A DNA stretch of 64,000 nucleotides, taken from Euryodendron excelsum (Eukaryota; Streptophyta; Magnoliopsida; Ericales; Pentaphylacaceae). The stretch spans positions 35,459,318 to 35,523,317 of the forward strand of contig CM065379.1 in the NCBI GenBank assembly GCA_033060915.1, read 5' to 3'. The notes under the pieces were generated by a model. The model was not told the origin of the DNA, did not search any database, and saw only the letters and a list, made by a program, of their open reading frames with translations. The translations under genes and the position numbers were made by a program. This document shows, piece by piece, positions 58,095 through 64,000 of this stretch; the stretch's first letter is position 1; each line of letters starts with the position of its first letter.

Positions 58095-59058
58095 GATTGG
58101 ACCGAACAACACCCACAAGGGCATTTTGGTCATTGTGCTTCTATTTGGGCCTGGTGGGCCCGTGAAGCGATGAATAGACAAGATTAGACTTCAAAAATTG
58201 ATTTGACTCAAAATATGTTCACATTGACTTGAATACAAGTTTGGACGGACTGTAGACTGTCGAATAGTAAAAAATGGGGTGCTTACAGTATGTTCAAATG
58301 CTTTCCAGTCAATTCCAGACCAATTTCAAGACTATTTGGTCAAAATGACCATTTGCCCTTATGGCATATGAGTGCCTCCAAGAACCACACCGGCTCTGCG
58401 TAGCAAACCAGTTACATCCTGAGGATGCTTCTAATAGTATTCTCAACTTTCTAGCACCTTTTTGGAATATTTCGAGTCTATTTAAGCAAACCCGGTACAA
58501 AATAACCGTTTTGCCCCTAGTAGGCCGGTCGCCTTTTCTAACCACACCTACTCTGGGTATCAAATCGGTAACCTTTCGGAACACTCTAGATAGAGTTTCC
58601 AACCTTCAAGTCCTCTTATGGGACATTCCAAGTCCATTTTGGTGGTTTCTTGGTCTAGATAACCGTTTTGCCCCTAATGACTCGACCGACCACTTCCAGA
58701 GTCTCGACATTGTTTTTCAAGTCTGTTATCTCTGGGACACTATTTTAAGGGTTTCTACCCATTTTTGGCCTTCTGGATCATTCCCGGCCTCCCATAACAT
58801 TTTTGGACCTTTCGGAATCACTCATAGTGAAACCAAGCCAAAAAATACATGGTAGTCACTAATACAAGGGCCCAAATCTTTTGCCTTGCGTATCAAGGGT
58901 CAAAAGATACGTTTCTTGCCACCCTAAAATATTTTCTAAGTGGCTGGCGGCACTGACAGTGGTGCCAAGCCAAAAATTGGCCTGGCGCCACTCCTAATGG
59001 AGCCAATGTAAAATTTGCCCTGGCGCCACTGCAACAGGCGCTAGGCTAATCTTGTGTC

Positions 59059-59066
59059 TATAAATA
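59059..59066 (+). promoter_or_regulatory. TATA box of the plus-strand LTR
   Basis: TATAAATA in GTGTCTATAAATACAAAGC. The matching minus-strand box points the other way (56680-56687), so the two LTR promoters face outward. Confidence 0.55.
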
Positions 59067-60039
59067 CAAAGCATCCTCCTATGTGAAAAGGGTCCGCAAA
59101 CTCAATCCAAAAACTCTGCTTCTCGAATTCTAGAGCTCGAAGTCTCTCCAAGACCCTAGCCTCTATAGTCTCTCCAAACCCTAGCCTCCATGCACTTAAC
59201 CCTAACACTTATACAAACTCCATACACTCATACACAAGCCTCTATAGCCTCCATTGAAGACTCAAGGTACTGCAACTTTGAAACTCTCAAGGATCAAGCA
59301 AAGGAAAGACAATAAAGTAAGCAGAATAAGAAGAAAATAAGGTAAGCTTTCGCTTTATGTTTATGTATTTTCCCCCTTTCTCTTCTTTCTCCTAACCCAC
59401 TTGAGTTTTCTTTTATTTTAATCCCCTATCTTCTACCCCCCTTTCTTGCATGCTTAAAACAAGTGATTCTCCGATTCATGTGTACGAAAGATTGTTGAAA
59501 GTCACTGTGTTTGGGGCTTTTTTCTAATTCAATCTTAGACCATGTGGATTCGGCCCCCTTGATTATGTGGTGCAGCCAATCTTGTTTATTCACGACCCTA
59601 CTTGCATTATGCATGTCATATTCATACATCCCCTCAAAACTTGTTTTCAAAGTAGTTTTCAAAACTCGCATCAAAATCCTTTTTCTAATTTGCATTCAAA
59701 ATCTCTTTCTCAAAACTTGTTTTCAAAATTGCAATCCTCATGTGATTCTAGCCATTCCATGGTTAAGGTTGTTTTAGGAAAGTGTTATATTCATTGTGAC
59801 TATCAAGGTTCATATTTTAGGTGTAAACCCTAACTTGCTTTTCGTCAAAACCATAATCTTAAGATGATTCTAAAAATTCTATGGTTAGAGTTATTTTAGA
59901 AAAGTGTGATATTCAATGGGATCATATTGGTCCATAGTTCATACCCATGTTGTTTTTCAAAACCACTAACTTAGAATGGTTCTAATCTCTTCATGGCTAG
60001 AATCGTTTTAAGAAAGTGAGACATGCAAAAGATCTTAAA

Positions 60040-61430
60040 AGTCTATCTTCAAACTCATTTCCAAATTACTTTTTAAACTCCTTTCCAAAAACTCTCTTCA
60101 AGTCCCTTTCCAAAATTTCTTTTCAAAAACACTTTCTAAAAACTCTCCTCAAAAAGCTACTTTCTAAAAACTCTTTTCAACTTCCTTCCAAAAATTCACT
60201 TTCTAAAAACTGTCTTCAAGTTTCCTTCCTAAAAATTTTCTTCAAAAGATTCACTTTCCAAAAACTCTTTTTCTTTGGAGTTTAAGTCAAGCCCTAGATC
60301 CCATGGTTAGAAAACCTTAATTCTCTTTCTTAAAATCGTGACTTCTAATTTTGCCTCAAATCATAGATTTCCAAAACTTCTATTTTCTACATCAAATCTT
60401 AGATTTTCAAAATGTCTTTCTCTATATAAAATCATAGGTTTGCAAATCCTAGATTTTCAAAATTCAACCTTTCCAATTCTATGTCAAATTCAATCTTCTA
60501 AATTAGGAAATTAGATCAAATCTTCCAATTTAGAAAACTAGATCAAATCTTCCAATTTAGGAAACTAGATCACATCTTTTAATTTTAGAAACCATATCAA
60601 ATTATTTAATTTTTAGAAATAAAATTGAATCTTCTATTTTAGGAAACACGAATCAAATCTTTCTTAAATCAAATATTTCCTAAGTTCACATCTTTCTAAA
60701 TTCAAAACTTTACTAAGTCCAAACTTTCCAAATTCTAAATCTTTCTAACATTGAAATCTTTCTAAATTCAAAACTTTCCAAAATCAAAACTTTCTTAAAA
60801 CAAAACCTTCCTAATTTGGCACTTTTCGAAAATAGAATTTTCCTATTTTGAAAATTTCCTAACTTAAAGCTTTACAAAGTCTAACCTTTCATAAACCTTA
60901 GCTTTTCAAATCATTCCAAGTCAAGTGTTTTCAAATCAAATCCCTTTTCAAATCTTCCTTAAATCCAACTTTCCTAATTCGAACCCTTCCTAAATCCAAC
61001 TTTTTAAAATCGAACTTTTCAAATCTAAATCAACTCCTTTCCAATTCAACTACATGCTCCAATCTTAGGTAACCTAAATCTTAGGAGGCTTAAATCCTAG
61101 TTCAACCCTAATCCCAAGTTAGGAAGCTTCAATTTTTTTTTTCTAAAACTTCTTTCTGAACTAAGATGGTTTTTTAATTTCGATCTAAGTCAAGATATTT
61201 TCAAAGCTCAAATTCAATCTTTCCAAATCAAGTCCAAGTTCTTATTCAAGGTTCAATCTTTTCAAGTTAAAACCAATTTCAAATTCTCAAGTTCAATTTC
61301 AAATCAAAATTCAATTTCAAATTTTCTATTCAAAGTTTAAATCAAATCATTTTTCAAACCAAACTCTTTCTTAAATTAAATCTTTTTAAATCAAACTTTT
61401 CAAAAACTTTAAAGTGTCTATTTTTCATCG
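60040..61430 (+). repeat. G-poor low-complexity leader
   Basis: About 1.4 kb of degenerate 10-25-base words such as CTTTCCAAAAACTC, TCTTTCTAAATTC and AATCAAAAC, with very little G on the plus strand. This is 5' leader sequence within the LTR and shows a strong strand asymmetry. Confidence 0.7.
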
Positions 61431-62068
61431 GACTCTTGTCTAAAGTATGACTGACTTGATTCCCAAAAAAGGATACGTAGGCAACCCTCATGGGTGCAGT
61501 CATAACATTTTTCAAACTTCCAATTCCATGATATATTTCGAGTTTTTATTTCTAAAATATATTTTCAAATCTCCAATTCCAACTTTTAAAAATCTTCTTT
61601 TAAAAATCAAATCTATCTTTTCAAATCTATTTCAAAATCAAATCAAGTCTGTTCAAATCTATTTTTAAAATCAAATCAAATTCTTACACTTGTGTATCAT
61701 GTATCATGTCAAGCTTCTCTTTAAAAGTTCTCTTTTAAAGTGAATAGTATTAGACATTTATTAATCAAAGATTCCGGATGAGTGAACCTAAGGTGAATAG
61801 ACATGTAGGTACTGCAAGGGCGGGGTAGGGTGATGGCTTAGTTTGTCTTCTCTACACGTAACCAACCTCCGAACCTAGATCACTGTTTTCAAATACCAAA
61901 ATGGAGTAATTTTCAAAAAGGGCATAAATATTTTCAAAGGTTGCCAAACAACATATTTTCTAAAAATCCTCTCTTGAGGAAGTTTTTAAAATCTTTTCAA
62001 AAACTCTAAGTGTAATTTTCGGATTGTGCTTAGTTTTAGATGACCTAACTTACCTTAATCAAGTTAGG

Positions 62069-62078
62069 TGGCGACTCC
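62069..62078 (+). promoter_or_regulatory. Primer-binding site (Ogre/Tat type)
   Basis: TGGCGACTCC starts seven bases after the LTR end. It is the tRNA-type primer site of Ogre-like elements, complementary to a tRNA ending GGAGTCGCCA (tRNA-Arg is the usual one in the family, from memory). Confidence 0.6.
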
Positions 62079-64000
62079 AATTCTTTTCCAAAAGCCCTTA
62101 TTCAAATCAATATTCAATTCAAACCTAGTCGCACTCATTCTTTTATAAGGATGAGTTCTAACGAGAGAGTACTGTATTTTTTTCACATGTGTGTGTATTC
62201 CTTGAATGCAAAAAATTAGGGCGTGATAGTCAGGGCTTACAGTGATAACACCCACAAACATCGATCCATGATCACCAATCCAAGATTTAGAACAATATCA
62301 GAGCAATGCATAGTTGTTTCCCAAGTAATCTTAACAAGACATCCATTCTGCTAATGTAAGCAAGAATACATCAACAAGGACACAAAAGTGAGGTTCAAGT
62401 GAGTGTCTGATAGAATCATGAAACATAGCTCAAATGTATCTACTCACATATTCTCAACCTTGGAGCCTCAATCCAAATCCTCACGAAGCATACACTGTCA
62501 ACCAACTAAACACAAAGTTCCTCTCAATGGAATGCTCTAAAAGAAGTAAATGTACAATTATGTAAAAGAGCACACCAAATGCAAAAAAAACATAATAATG
62601 AAAGGGTATTAACTTGGCATAACTTCATGAAAGAATATTTATAACTTAAATATCAATTGAACATAGTTGACAAGTAATAACTTACATTCAAACAAGATCT
62701 TATGAGAAGTATGCTTGGTTTAAGAAGGACTTTTCAAGGGAAGGCCAATTAATTGCAAGGTAAGAGATAAGGGAATAAAGAGGTAAAAAGGGCTCAATAC
62801 ATGTGTGATAAAGCATGTAATGGACAATGAAGCAAACTCTTTCATTTTTTTCCCCAAAATATAGCATTTTGGCACATTTTCTTGCCTATTTGATGGACCA
62901 ATCCTTTTTGTTCCTTTTCTTTTGTGCTGTTTTCATTTCTTTTTCTTTTTCCTTTTCTTGTAGTTTCTTTGCAACATTTTTCAACCTCTCACTTCTTTTT
63001 TACATTTGCAATAACCATAGTTCTTCTTACTTCTTTTTTTTTTTTTTTAAAGAGCTTTCAATAAATGAAGAATTGTGTTTCTCAACTGGAAGGGATATCT
63101 CAGTGATTACATCTCAATCAAGATCACACATCAAAAGGGTCAAAGAAGTGGTTACAATGTAATGAAATCAACAAGTAACTCCTTGGCTCGAAAGGATAAA
63201 ACGATGGCCAAAAATTATTTCCAAAGCATACATGAATAGATCATGAAAAAATGGAAGTGTTAACATTGCCAATCAACATAAAACATATAAACCAAGTACA
63301 AACATAATGAAGTCATTGTAAAGGATAAGAACCAAGAGATTTTTCTTGAATAGAAGTAATCCATCCTCAAAGATGAATATAGCCCTAAAGCTCACAAGGT
63401 ACGTAAGATCTCCACTCATGTAAGGCTAAGAATGCATAAGCTAATATAATGTTGCTATATGACATGATTTGTGCTCAAAAGAGTGTAAACCCCTCACTTA
63501 TGTGTACTTAAGATAAAATCTTTCAACACAACAAAATAAAGAATGAACTGACAATCAAACTCAAGTATAAACAATGCAAAACACTAACTATCCAAAAATC
63601 TAAGATTGAATCACATGAATATGTTATGGTCCCATATCATAGATATTAACACATCCACCATGAATAATAAAAGATACACATGAAAAATATGGAAGAACCT
63701 GCTAAAGATAGTCAAATAAAACACTGAAACCACAAGATGCTCTCAGCCTTTGCCAAAGCTCCCAAGTAGTCAAATGATAGACCAATAATGTAATACCTGA
63801 GAAGGAATCATACACCACAAAAACGTCAAAGCACAACAACAAATATATATAATAAAGCTCAAAACAATGGTATCCAATATGATTAATAAGGTTTCAGATA
63901 CATTAAACGTGTTATAGATGCGCATACAAATGATATCTAAACCCTATCTCTAACTACCATCTACCAAAATCAGCATCATCTCCAAAAAAATACGAATGGT
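62079..64000. other. Retroelement-like non-coding DNA to the window end
   Basis: No coding domain was found. A TGTAAGCCCTGACTATCACG-like word on the minus strand (62241-62222) resembles another LTR start. The frame at 62827-63162 is T-rich and hydrophobic without a domain. The tail of the element whose LTR ends at 62061 probably continues here, but its gag-pol is not in the window. Confidence 0.35.

Larger units (their letters stand above)
56135..58287 (-). mobile_element. Tat/Ogre-like LTR fragment (minus strand)
   Basis: In reverse complement it starts TGTAAGCACCCCATTTTTTA at 58287, typical of an LTR 5' end in this group, and carries TATAAATA (56687-56680), then a splice-donor-like AAGGTAAGCTT region (about 56350). 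About 1.3 kb (56135-57440) matches the plus-strand copy 58288-59600 in inverted orientation. It ends abruptly near 56135. No coding. Confidence 0.6.
58288..62061 (+). mobile_element. Tat/Ogre-like LTR (plus strand, 5' truncated)
   Basis: It begins inside the LTR: its first 1.3 kb is the inverse of 57440-56135. It has TATAAATA (59059-59066), a leader that begins with CACTTAACCCTAACAC-type DNA, an AAGGTAAGC splice-donor-like word (59339), then a G-poor low-complexity leader and GGATACGTAGGCAACCC (61473-61489), a phrase I know from Ogre/Tat LTR leaders. It ends at CA 62061, just before a TGGCGACTCC primer site. There is no reading frame longer than about 160 codons with content; those present are spurious. 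Confidence 0.6.

Noticed and set aside
58361..58855. 164-residue frame
   Set aside because: It lies inside the plus-strand LTR and is matched by an inverted, non-coding copy at 56900-57400 that does not keep the frame.
62827..63162. 111-residue frame rich in Phe and Ser
   Set aside because: It is translation of a T-rich stretch; no signal peptide plus domain pattern and no neighbours to support it.

Overview
This 64 kb window comes from a plant nuclear genome, most likely a eudicot. It is AT-rich. It has two intron-containing genes with normal GT-AG splice sites and plant-specific protein families, and the DNA between them is full of plant-type transposons (Ty3/gypsy, Ty1/copia, hAT and Mutator MITEs, a Helitron candidate, SINE candidates). 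No bacterial features, rRNA genes, functional tRNA genes or CRISPR arrays were seen.

Layout. 1-2356: an hAT-like non-autonomous element (524-1277) and flank. 2357-9921 (minus): an 8-exon gene for a 445-residue KMS1/VMP1-like endomembrane protein; its introns hold MITEs and tandem repeats. 10.2-15.3 kb: AT-rich DNA with a ~370-bp degenerate repeat and a Helitron-like 5' end at 11347. 15277-34930: a Tat-lineage Ty3/gypsy element (plus strand) split by a complete but dead chromovirus-like gypsy element at 17454-27092. The inner insertion has a perfect ACAGA target duplication. The outer element carries a decayed gene on the opposite strand (31589-34020) between pol and its 3' LTR. A Helitron-like 3' end lies at 35433, so both retroelements may sit inside one Helitron. 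35.4-46.3 kb: gene-free DNA with a Mutator-like element (36068-37092), a 1.2-kb hAT-like element (39071-40255), foldback MITEs and a SINE candidate.

46463-50464 (plus): a 9-exon type-1 (9S-type) lipoxygenase gene of 859 residues with all five iron ligands. 50.5-54.2 kb: a SINE candidate, a Mutator MITE with a perfect 9-bp duplication (50875-51404), a 134-bp tandem repeat and an hAT MITE with a perfect 8-bp duplication (53488-53875). 54.2-56.1 kb: a minus-strand Copia-like remnant. 56.1-62.1 kb: two related Tat/Ogre-like LTR sequences arranged head to head, forming a large inverted repeat that ends in a tRNA-type primer-binding site at 62069. 62.1-64 kb: no recognisable gene.

The two host genes are unrelated in function. 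KMS1 is an ER/Golgi membrane-traffic protein and the lipoxygenase makes oxylipins. Everything else is best read as layered transposon insertion and decay. The most unusual items are the antisense gene in the Tat element, the palindromic TTCGAA array in the chromovirus LTRs, the possible Helitron enclosing nested retroelements, and the head-to-head LTR inverted repeat. Boundaries and identities were judged by eye; no alignment or database search was run.
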